The position numbers were made by a program, and so were the translations under genes. A model generated the notes under the pieces. It ran no database searches. It was not told the DNA's origin and worked only from the letters and a program-made list of their open reading frames with translations. Shown piece by piece: positions 18,604 to 25,524 of a DNA stretch of 26,413 bases. Positions within the stretch are counted from its first letter, which is position 1; every line of letters begins with the position of its first letter. This stretch comes from Desulfobacteraceae bacterium UBA2230. GTDB lineage: Bacteria > Desulfobacterota > Desulfobacteria > Desulfobacterales > Desulfosarcinaceae. The DNA is taken from positions 8,552 through 34,964 of the forward strand of contig DDYQ01000240.1 in assembly GCA_002348005.1 (NCBI GenBank), written 5' to 3'.

Positions 18604-20444
18604 AGCCGCTCCCTGAACATATCAAGGGCCGCGGCCGATTCGGCCGCCGGCAGTTCCGTGGCCTGCAGGGCGGATGCCGCCGCCTTCAGCAATCCACCGG
18701 TGATCTTCTCTTCAAACAGTGTTTCCACGGCCTGCAGCTTATGGGCCAGCCAGGTTTGCGCCACCGGGCCCAGCATCAGCTCCAGCTGGCGCCGATCGGC
18801 TTTGGTCATTCCCGCGGTGGCCGGAATGGCGATGAGGGCATAGAGATCCTTCAGTCCGAAAATGCCGGTCAGTTTCACCTTTATCCCAGCCGCGCCCACC
18901 GGATCGCCGGTACTCAGAATGTAGGTAATAGCGGCAGTAGCCGGCAAAACCGTGAGCACGGCGGCAAAGGTCTGGCGAACCTGATCGATCAGACGCATGC
19001 GTCGTCTCAGGTCGCCCGCCAGTACCTGCAGTTCGTTTTCGAGCTGTTCAGACCAGCTCAGTATCATCGTCTTACGGTCCACAATGGCATTCAAGGTCTC
19101 TTTCCAATCGCGCGTACGCAGCCGCTCGCGGGACGGCTGCACGGATGCCGGAACAGCGATCGAGCGGGTATCGGCCGCAATGCGCTCGTCCAGCACGACC
19201 CGGTAAAGCTGGTTGGCGGCCGTGAGCAGATCGATCTCCAGCAGCTTTTCAGGCGACTGCGGCGTCGTGTCTGCAGGATACCCCCCCTTGCGCACCGCAC
19301 CGAGGTGTGAAACGGTTTTCACGATCTGCCGGTAGGGCCATTCGACAATCTTGCCGGTGGTGCGCATCACCTTGATGTGTGTTGGATCGCTCTCCATCCA
19401 TATTTCTGCGAATCGCCTCAGCACGCGGTCCGTGGGGAAATGGGACAGTGCCAGCTGGACACAACGGCGCTGCGCCACCCGCAAGGCGGCGATGTATTCA
19501 GCCAGTTCGCTTCGTCCCGCCTCGATCTGCTCGCAATAGCGTTCGGCTTGACGCACAGCGTCCGCGAGCGTCGATCCCAATATGCCTTCGCGCAGCGCAG
19601 GCGGATCGAGGCGCGCCAGACAAGCCGCAAGATCCACAGCGGGATCGCCGAGCAGATGCTGACGCATGGCCCGCCGGCCGGCGGCCACCTCATTATCCTC
19701 ATCCGCGCGCAACACCCCCAGCAGGTGATCGGTGAATCCGGCGCCATAAATGTTCTGCGCCACGGTTTGGGCATGCTCGCGCACCTCACCGTCCGTAAAA
19801 CTCGGATAGACCCGGTAAACAAGAAAACACGGCCGTGTGCCGATCGTGGTAAGCAACCGGGCGATGAAGTCGGTGTTGTCCTTATTGTTATACGTGGCAT
19901 TCGTAAAAACGTATATAAAAAGGTCAGCGGCTTCCAGGGCCCGGCGCGCCAGGTCGCGATTTGCATACTGCCCGTGCGCGCCGGTATCGATGTCGGGTGT
20001 ATCCAGCAGCACCACTTTGGACGGCGCTGCGGAATCACTGGCGTAAAGCGGCTCGCCCGGGCTCAGCAATTCCAGCGAATCTTTCAACGGCTGCGGCGCA
20101 TCGCCGAAAGTTCGCGTCAGAAGCGCCATGAAATCGGCGATCTGAAGATGTTCCGGTCTCACCGCCGCCAATACCCGTCGGTTCAAGCCGGCCCGGCCGC
20201 CGGTGGGCGATATCGCCCGGCCGACCAGGCTGTTGAACAGTGTCGATTTGCCGGCCGAACCGCCGCCGCAGATGGCCGCCAGAAGCGGAAAGGATGGATT
20301 GAGCCGCGGCAGCAGTTTTTGATCCAGCGCCTTTTGCCACTCCCGCAATGTTTCGGCGCCATTCAGCCCCAGAAGCGCCATTGCTTCGGGCAGACGACGG
20401 CGCAGTACCGCGAGAGCCGCCAGACTATCGGTATTCAATGACAT
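18600..20444 (-). CDS. Dynamin-like membrane GTPase, first of a pair, with degenerate G4 motif
   Basis: The 614-residue product has P-loop GGGSAGKST (60-68) and G3 DTPD (148-151), but where NKxD is expected, after the strand PCFLV, the sequence is YRVYP; guanine specificity may be altered. A helical N-terminus (about 1-45) and long helical segments flank the core. A hydrophobic stretch (FAAVLTVLPATAAITYILS, about 500-520) and a second near AGIKVKLTGIFGLKDLYALIAIP are membrane or tip candidates. It is a paralogue in layout of the next gene and overlaps it by ATGA, so the two are made in fixed ratio, as for known two-subunit bacterial dynamins. It is the first gene of a six-gene unit. The ribosome site is weak (AGGG). 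Confidence 0.8.
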   Translation of the reverse strand: MSLNTDSLAALAVLRRRLPEAMALLGLNGAETLREWQKALDQKLLPRLNPSFPLLAAICGGGSAGKSTLFNSLVGRAISPTGGRAGLNRRVLAAVRPEHLQIADFMALLTRTFGDAPQPLKDSLELLSPGEPLYASDSAAPSKVVLLDTPDIDTGAHGQYANRDLARRALEAADLFIYVFTNATYNNKDNTDFIARLLTTIGTRPCFLVYRVYPSFTDGEVREHAQTVAQNIYGAGFTDHLLGVLRADEDNEVAAGRRAMRQHLLGDPAVDLAACLARLDPPALREGILGSTLADAVRQAERYCEQIEAGRSELAEYIAALRVAQRRCVQLALSHFPTDRVLRRFAEIWMESDPTHIKVMRTTGKIVEWPYRQIVKTVSHLGAVRKGGYPADTTPQSPEKLLEIDLLTAANQLYRVVLDERIAADTRSIAVPASVQPSRERLRTRDWKETLNAIVDRKTMILSWSEQLENELQVLAGDLRRRMRLIDQVRQTFAAVLTVLPATAAITYILSTGDPVGAAGIKVKLTGIFGLKDLYALIAIPATAGMTKADRRQLELMLGPVAQTWLAHKLQAVETLFEEKITGGLLKAAASALQATELPAAESAAALDMFRERL

Positions 20445-20692
20445 GCCGCCCTGCCTTAGATGTTTGAGGAACGCGTTGAAACGTCCGTATCTCTGAGAGA
20501 GGAGCTGAAAGGTTGATCCTTCTGGTTTCTATCATATTATGGATCCTGCGCTTCATTTTCAACTTTCAAGTTCAATTCTTCACCTCGATCAGGCGGAATT
20601 CTACGCCTGATCCGGGCTTCGGCCGCGCCGCGGCACATTGACAACCGCCCTTTGCGGCCTAGGTTGTGTGGGCCACCCGAGACGGTGATAAA
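20445..20692. promoter_or_regulatory. Divergent regulatory region between the GTPase operon and the cysteine-rich gene
   Basis: A likely minus-strand promoter has TTGAAA (20562-20557) and either TAATAT after 17 bases (20539-20534) or CATAAT after 15. Around its -35, TTGAA occurs three times and TGAA once at 6-7 base steps (20552-20575, minus strand). Further right, GATCAGGCG (20587-20595) pairs with CGCCTGATC (20604-20612). A plus-strand promoter has a perfect TTGACA (20638-20643) and TAGGTT after 16 bases (20660-20665); ACAACC and GGTTGT (20641-20646, 20662-20667) form a further inverted repeat over it. Confidence 0.5.
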
Positions 20693-20905
20693 ATGGCATG
20701 GCAGATACTGAAAACCATTGAAGGTCGCTGCTATATTCCCGACCGTGCGGACCGCCCGGCGAAATATCCCTGCAAGGAGTGTTTTGTCTGCCAGCATTGT
20801 GCTGGCGAACGGTGCCGGATCTGCCGAGCCAACCATGACTCAATCGGTGACCGGACTTATTCGGTCACCGCGGACCAGGAGGAAGAACCCCATGCGAAAA
20901 TCTGA
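20693..20905 (+). CDS. Small cysteine-cluster protein of unknown function
   Basis: The 70-residue frame holds a dense cysteine cluster, CKECFVCQHC then CRIC (C27, C30, C33, C36, C41, C44), plus C13. Spacing CxxCxxCxxC-x4-CxxC could bind zinc or an iron-sulfur cluster, and the CxxCxxC part recalls ferredoxin-type ligation, but I do not recognise the family. The rest is basic at the N-terminus and acidic at the C-terminus (DQEEEPHAKI). A TTGACA promoter lies 50 bases upstream; the ribosome site (GGTGAT) is weak. The stop lies 14 bases inside the next gene, and a 9-base-pair hairpin sits in its last third. An antisense frame at 20537-20836 is rejected as a shadow. Confidence 0.6.
   Translation: MAWQILKTIEGRCYIPDRADRPAKYPCKECFVCQHCAGERCRICRANHDSIGDRTYSVTADQEEEPHAKI
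20845..20870 (+). other. Perfect hairpin just before the membrane mini-gene's ribosome site
   Basis: CGGTGACCG (20845-20853) and CGGTCACCG (20862-20870) pair over 9 bases with loop GACTTATT. It lies inside the cysteine-rich frame, six bases before AGGAGGAAG of the next gene. It may affect translation or message ends; it could also be a protein binding site. Confidence 0.45.
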
Positions 20906-21089
20906 CTGCCTGTTCGAACGGGCATCCCATGTGGCCGTCGGTTTGATATTGCTGTTGTTTGCTGCCGGATTGGGACTGATCGGCGTAACAGTACTGCCCC
21001 TTTTGGGCCTGATCGCCGCCTTACCGGTTGTTTTCCTGGCGGCCCTTTTCTTTAAGGCACCCCGAAGTCAAGAGTGCACCCTGTCGTGA
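20892..21089 (+). CDS. Small two-helix membrane protein of unknown function
   Basis: The 65-residue product has a short charged head (MRKSDCLFERAS), two hydrophobic helices (about 13-32 and 36-55) joined by a short turn with proline, and a tail KAPRSQECTLS. Cysteines lie at both ends. The start was chosen for AGGAGGAAG seven bases upstream. The gene overlaps the cysteine-cluster gene by 14 bases, so they are likely co-expressed. No family is recognised. The long frame to 20718 is not supported at its 5' end. Confidence 0.65.
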   Translation: MRKSDCLFERASHVAVGLILLLFAAGLGLIGVTVLPLLGLIAALPVVFLAALFFKAPRSQECTLS

Positions 21090-21115
21090 TGAGAGTCGAA
21101 TGATGAGGGCTTTTG

Positions 21116-21148
21116 AAAAGGAACCCGGCGCACGCCGGGTTCCTTTTT
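21116..21148. terminator. Strong bidirectional terminator between the small membrane gene and htpX
   Basis: A near-perfect hairpin, arms AAAAGGAACCCGGCG (21116-21130) and CGCCGGGTTCCTTTT (21133-21147), ends in T-runs on both strands. It lies between two converging 3' ends and can serve both. Confidence 0.9.
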
Positions 21149-21160
21149 AGGTGCAACCGA

Positions 21161-22084
21161 TCAGGAGAGACGATCCCAGAATGACCGCCCTTGTTCCATT
21201 TGCTGATCCGGTCCGGAGGCCGGTCGTACCGGCGGGGTTTGTGGACGGCTGCCGCGCAGGCGGGCGATTCGCTCCTCGACGGGCGGATGGGTCGAAAACA
21301 GATGCATCATGCTGCGCCCGGAGAGCGGGTTGACGATGAACATGTGCGCCGTGGTGGGATTGGCCTGCATGGGCAGTCGTTTTGAGTAGGCATCCAGTTT
21401 TTCAAGTGCGTTCGCCAGTCCGGTGCTGCTGCCTGCCAGGCGCGCACCCTCGGCATCGGCTTCGTACTCTCTGGCGCGCGATACCGCCATTTGAACGATC
21501 ATCGCCGCCACAGGCGCCACCAGGGACATGACGATCAATCCAATACCGCCCATCCCACCGCGTTCATCGCTGCCCCGGCCGCCGAATATTGCCGACCAGC
21601 GTGCCATGCTGGCCAGCAGCATAATTGCACCGGCCATGGTTGCTGCAATGCTGCCGATCAGAATGTCGCGCCCCTTGACATGCGCCATTTCGTGGGCCAG
21701 TACGCCCATGATCTCCTCTTTGTTCATGGTGGCGAGCAGCCCCTGAGTCACCGCCACAACGGCATTCTCAGGATTGCGGCCGGTGGCGAAGGCATTGGGA
21801 CTCTCCTTGGGGATGATATAAACCCGCGGCATGGGCATGTTGGCCCGCTGCGCCAAGTTTGCAACCATCTGATAAATCTCGGGAGCCTGTTGTGCGTTAA
21901 CTTCCTGCGCGTGGTACATGCGCAGAACGATTTTATCCGAATACCAGTAGCTGAAGAAGTTCATGCCGGCTGCCAGCACAAATGCGATCAGCATACCCTG
22001 TCGGCCGCCGAGCAGCTGCCCGAGCAAAATCACCAGGATTGTCATCACTCCCAACAGAATGGCGGTGCGAAATTGATTGCCCAT
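21161..22084 (-). CDS. htpX: Membrane metalloprotease HtpX
   Basis: HtpX is an integral-membrane zinc protease of family M48B that removes damaged membrane proteins, with its active site facing the cytosol. The 307-residue protein has two N-terminal helices (about 8-22 and 30-46), the zinc motif HEMAH (131-135), the third ligand E206 in SRAREYEAD, and two inner helices near 140-160 and 180-200. NPENAVVAVTQGLL just before the motif is also typical. GGAG lies upstream of the ATG on the minus strand. A minus-strand promoter with TTGATT (22181-22176) and TATTTT (22159-22154), 16 bases apart, precedes it; no clear heat-shock promoter was seen. Confidence 0.95.
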   Translation of the reverse strand: MGNQFRTAILLGVMTILVILLGQLLGGRQGMLIAFVLAAGMNFFSYWYSDKIVLRMYHAQEVNAQQAPEIYQMVANLAQRANMPMPRVYIIPKESPNAFATGRNPENAVVAVTQGLLATMNKEEIMGVLAHEMAHVKGRDILIGSIAATMAGAIMLLASMARWSAIFGGRGSDERGGMGGIGLIVMSLVAPVAAMIVQMAVSRAREYEADAEGARLAGSSTGLANALEKLDAYSKRLPMQANPTTAHMFIVNPLSGRSMMHLFSTHPPVEERIARLRGSRPQTPPVRPASGPDQQMEQGRSFWDRLS

Positions 22085-22371
22085 TTGATTTCCTGCTCCA
22101 CTTCAATCATTATGCGACCCGCCCGCGCGGGTCTCGGTTCAAATCGGACTTTTAAAATAGGATTGATCGTCTTGAAATCAACCATTGCGCGAAGCTGCCG
22201 CCTTGCTTTAATGCTTGCAAATCTTAAAAATATTTGATGAAGTTGACAGCGCTCGGCACTCGCCCGCCGCCATTCAGGATACCGCCTGTGCACTGCGCCC
22301 TATCGGTATCGCAGCCGGCCAATGAAGTTTTCGCGGAGAGGGGCTTTTCAAACATTCAGGGATTAAAAGGT
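22085..22371. promoter_or_regulatory. Divergent leader region of htpX and the S1-domain gene
   Basis: Towards htpX there is a promoter-like TTGATT/TATTTT pair (22176-22181 and 22154-22159) and, in the leader, a hairpin with arms GACCCGC and GCGGGTC (22116-22122, 22127-22133). Towards the S1 gene there is TTGCTT (22203-22208) and TAAAAA (22225-22230), which would leave a leader of about 135 bases. TTGACA at 22243-22248 has no fitting -10. The matches are moderate. Confidence 0.4.
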
Positions 22372-23832
22372 ATGGACAACGACCGAATCAACGAGAATTC
22401 AGAGGAAAACGAAGAGAAAGAAGAAAGTTTCGCCGAAATGTTCGAGGCCTATTCGGCTGGAATGAACGACGATTTGCGTGTCGGCGACAAGATCCGGGGG
22501 CGAATCATTGCGGTGGGTGACGAGTCCGTGTTTGTGGATACCGGCACAAAGGCAGACGGTGTGGTCGATATCTCAGAACTAAAAGATGAAAATGGACAGC
22601 TGCCGTACAAGAATGGCGATGAAATAGATTTATATGTGGTCTCGGTAGATGAAAACGAAATCCGGCTATCGCGTGCCATTACCGGTGTCGGCGGCCTGAA
22701 CATGCTCAAGGAAGCGCAAGCCGGGGCCATTCCGGTGGAAGGCAAAGTCACCCAGACCGTCAAGGGCGGCTTTCAGGTGGAAGTGCTCAAACGCCGCGCC
22801 TTCTGCCCCATCAGCCAGATCGATACCGCCTATGTCGACCAGCCCGAGGAGTACGTTGGACAGACGTTTCAGTTCCTGATTAAAAAACTGACCGAAGGGG
22901 GGCGCAACATCGTTGTTTCGCGCCGCGAACTCCTGGAGGCCGAACAGGAGCAGGCCCGCAAAATTTTCATGCAGAACCTGGAGATCGATTCGGTCTTTAC
23001 CGGCAGGGTGACCCGCCTGATGCCCTACGGCGCCTTCGTGGAGCTTGCGCCGGGCGTCGAAGGCATGGTGCATATTTCCGAGTTAAGCTGGTCGCGGCTC
23101 GAAAAGCCCGAGGAAGTGGTCAAGCCGGGCGACAAAATTCAGGTTAAAGTCCTGCGAATCGAACCGGGCAAAAAGCAGAAGAAAATCGCGCTTTCGGTTA
23201 AACAGGTGCAGGGCGACCCCTGGACCCTGATCGACCGCGAATACGAACCCGGGCAGAAAATCACCGGCAAGGTGACCCGTTGCGCCGCCTTCGGAGCCTT
23301 TGTGGAACTCAAGCCGGGCATCGAAGGATTGGTGCACATCAGCGAAATGAGCTACACCCGACGCGTAACCAAACCCGATGATATCGTGCATCCCGGCCAG
23401 ATCATCACCGTACTGGTCAAGGAGATCGACCGCGGCCGCCGGCGGATCAGCCTGAGCATTCGCGATGCCGAGGGCGATCCATGGACCACAATAAAGGATA
23501 AATACCATCAGGGCCAGGTGGTGCAGGGCCGCGTGGAAAACCGGGAAAATTTCGGCCTATTTGTGAGCCTTGAGCCTGGAATCACGGGCCTCTTACCCAA
23601 GTCGGAGATCACTCGCGCCGCCACGGGACAAATCGACAAACTCAAACCGGGCGACACGATCCTGGTCAGCGTGGATACGATTCAACAGGCGGAGCGCAAG
23701 ATTTCCCTAAAAGTCCACGATGCAACCCAGGAAGATAACTGGCGGGATTTCTCCGATCCCCGCAATGAAGGAGACAAGGTCGGCGACCTGGGCGAAAAAC
23801 TATCCAGGGCGTTGAAAAAGAAGCCCGAATAA
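22372..23832 (+). CDS. S1 RNA-binding protein with five S1 domains (ribosomal protein S1-like)
   Basis: The 486-residue protein consists of an acidic head (about 1-20) and five S1 OB-fold domains at about 36-101, 118-185, 206-276, 291-363 and 379-448, with a lysine-rich tail. Domains 3 and 4 have the consensus G-R-V-T-R-x-x-P/A-x-GAFVEL ... G-x-EG-x-VHISE. Such proteins bind single-stranded mRNA; the main S1 brings mRNA to the 30S subunit. Here there are five rather than six domains, and the neighbours are not cmk/ihfB, so it may be a second S1-like protein rather than the main ribosomal one. The start at 22372 is where the conserved SFAEMFEAY part is preceded by a short acidic head; AAAAGG is close to the ATG. 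An ATG at 22234 is less likely. Confidence 0.88.
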   Translation: MDNDRINENSEENEEKEESFAEMFEAYSAGMNDDLRVGDKIRGRIIAVGDESVFVDTGTKADGVVDISELKDENGQLPYKNGDEIDLYVVSVDENEIRLSRAITGVGGLNMLKEAQAGAIPVEGKVTQTVKGGFQVEVLKRRAFCPISQIDTAYVDQPEEYVGQTFQFLIKKLTEGGRNIVVSRRELLEAEQEQARKIFMQNLEIDSVFTGRVTRLMPYGAFVELAPGVEGMVHISELSWSRLEKPEEVVKPGDKIQVKVLRIEPGKKQKKIALSVKQVQGDPWTLIDREYEPGQKITGKVTRCAAFGAFVELKPGIEGLVHISEMSYTRRVTKPDDIVHPGQIITVLVKEIDRGRRRISLSIRDAEGDPWTTIKDKYHQGQVVQGRVENRENFGLFVSLEPGITGLLPKSEITRAATGQIDKLKPGDTILVSVDTIQQAERKISLKVHDATQEDNWRDFSDPRNEGDKVGDLGEKLSRALKKKPE

Positions 23833-23853
23833 ATAAATTGCGAATAATGACAG

Positions 23854-23882
23854 GGCCGCCGTACAGGCGGCCTTGTTCTTTT
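23854..23882 (+). terminator. Rho-independent terminator after the S1-domain gene
   Basis: GGCCGCC (23854-23860) and GGCGGCC (23866-23872) pair around loop GTACA, followed by TTGTTCTTTT. It lies 21 bases after the stop codon. Confidence 0.85.
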
Positions 23883-24178
23883 GTTCTCAATGCGCCATTT
23901 GCCTCGGTTCAAATTTCAGTTCGATAAACGCCGACAGAATGTTGGCGCCCGGACGATTTGGTTTCCGGCACGGTGTACCGGAAACACAGCCGTGGCGGGG
24001 CATGCTTCCTGCTCGCGTGCCTTCGGCGATCGCTGGCACGACCCGCCAGCACGAGTGCACCGCGCATTCCCGCTTGCGGGGGTATCAGAATTCTTAGGCA
24101 CCATCGGCGCTTGAATCGATCGGACCCATACGGCCGGAGGGCCGGACCGGGCACTACATTTATTTTTCAGGAGCAACT
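23883..24178 (+). other. Gene-free, hairpin-rich spacer before the thioredoxin reductase gene
   Basis: No credible frame is present. Five short hairpins lie in a row: CGCCGACA/TGTTGGCG (23929-23947, one G-U pair), GTTTCCGG/CCGGAAAC (23961-23985), GCTGGC/GCCAGC (24032-24050), CCCGC/GCGGG (24069-24080) and CGGCC/GGCCG (24131-24144). They could be a structured leader, an RNA gene or repeat remnants. No clear promoter was seen. Confidence 0.5.
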
Positions 24179-25150
24179 ATGTCGGAATCCGAACTGCATG
24201 ATCTGGTGATCGTCGGCGGCGGCGTCGGCGGGCTTTCGGCCGGAATCTATGCCATGCGGGCTGCACTGGATACCGTTCTGATCGAAAAATCGGTTCCAGG
24301 TGGTCAGATCAATCTTTCCGATCAGGTCGAAAATTATCCGGGGTTCATGAATATCGGTGGCGGTGAGCTTTCGATGAAGTTCAGCGAACACGCCCAGTCC
24401 TACCGCCTGCCCATGCTTAGCGACGATGTCGTCGCCATCGATCCAGGCCTCGATTTTCACACGGTGCGTACGGCCGAGGGGCGGGTCTTCCATTCGCACG
24501 CCGTGATTCTGGCCACAGGCGGTACGCCGCGCAAACTGGGCATACCAGGAGAAAACGACCTGTACGGTAAAGGCGTTTCCTACTGTGCGGTCTGCGACGG
24601 CTTTTTTTTCAGAAACAAACAGGTGATCGTCGTGGGCGGCGGCGACAGCGCCTGTGAAGAGGGGCTCTACCTGGCCAAGCTGGCCGAGCGGGTCTTTTTG
24701 GTCCACCGGCGCGACACCCTTCGCGCCAGCCGCATTCTCCAGCAGCGCGTCGCGGCCGAATGCAAGATTGAAGTCCTGTGGAACCGGGTGGTCACTGAAA
24801 TCGAGAGCGGTGAAAATGGGGTCAGCGGTGTCATGTTGCAGGATACCCTGAACGGGGCCCTGCACCGGGTGCCCATCGACGGGATTTTTATCTTTATCGG
24901 TTTCACCCCCAACAACGCGGTGGTGCCGACAGGCATCCGGTTGAACATGGATGGGTTTGTCATCACGGATGAGCGTTGCGCCACGAGCATTCCCGGCATC
25001 TACGCGATCGGGGATCTGCGGGAAAAGTATGCCCGACAGATCGTGCTGTCCGCCGCTGACGGCTGCCTGGCGGCGCTGTCCGCCGCGCATTTCGTTGAAA
25101 GCCGCAAGGCCTTGAAGACCGACAGCTGCGAACTGCCCTCCGGAATGTAA
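24179..25150 (+). CDS. trxB: Thioredoxin reductase (NADPH, FAD)
   Basis: The enzyme passes electrons from NADPH through FAD and a redox-active disulfide to thioredoxin. The 323-residue protein has the low-molecular-weight type layout: FAD loop GGGVGG (13-18) with a glutamate in LIEKS, PGGQINLSDQVENYPGF typical for TrxB, the active site CAVC (C136, C139; E. coli has CATC), the NADPH loop GGGDSA (153-158) and HRRDTLR (176-182), and the C-terminal FAD motif GIYAIGDLREKYARQ. GGAGC before the ATG is a good site. No thioredoxin gene is adjacent. The NADPH-site HRR-x-x-x-R is intact, so an NADPH enzyme is expected rather than a ferredoxin- or F420-linked one. Confidence 0.93.
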   Translation: MSESELHDLVIVGGGVGGLSAGIYAMRAALDTVLIEKSVPGGQINLSDQVENYPGFMNIGGGELSMKFSEHAQSYRLPMLSDDVVAIDPGLDFHTVRTAEGRVFHSHAVILATGGTPRKLGIPGENDLYGKGVSYCAVCDGFFFRNKQVIVVGGGDSACEEGLYLAKLAERVFLVHRRDTLRASRILQQRVAAECKIEVLWNRVVTEIESGENGVSGVMLQDTLNGALHRVPIDGIFIFIGFTPNNAVVPTGIRLNMDGFVITDERCATSIPGIYAIGDLREKYARQIVLSAADGCLAALSAAHFVESRKALKTDSCELPSGM

Positions 25151-25524
25151 GCCGGTGCCCCTTGCATCCTGGCTGCAATGGAGCCGACCGGCGGCCCGCT
25201 GGCGTGCTGCTGCGCAGCAGGGTTGCATGGGTCTGCCGCGGCAGTAATGGCTTCATGGAAGAATGGTCAGGCCCCATCGAAACCTCTCTGCCCCTTTGGG
25301 CCACACCCCCAGACTTCCATGTGCAGGCGCATACAAAAGTTCCTGACAAGATGCGTTGGCTGCAGGGTGATCCGTTGGGTGCCTGTCGGCCTGGCATGAC
25401 ATTCTTTAGGTGCTTTTGCGTGATCGACGCTTGCATTCATTCCTGAAAAAGCGCAATATGAATACTTCTTTTAAGCCCATGTAACCACTACAAAGCCTTT
25501 GCTTTTACGATAGGAAAGGATGTC
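25151..25524. other. Gene-free spacer between trxB and the M20 peptidase gene
   Basis: No frame here has convincing coding features. Two perfect palindromes stand near its start, CTGCTGCGCAGCAG (25207-25220) and CTGCCGCGGCAG (25233-25244). A weak promoter-like pair, TTGCAT and CAATAT 17 bases apart, lies near 25432-25460. The part after 25430 is AT-rich, as expected for a promoter region. Confidence 0.5.

Noticed and set aside
20537..20836. 99-codon minus-strand frame before the GTPase operon
   Set aside because: It covers promoter-like sequences and lies antisense to the cysteine-cluster gene; its composition is that of a shadow.
24167..25228. 353-codon minus-strand frame
   Set aside because: It is a shadow of trxB with no recognisable motifs.
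25207..25244. Two palindromes as a recombination or attachment site
   Set aside because: There is no integrase, tRNA or repeat partner nearby; short GC-rich palindromes of this length occur by chance.
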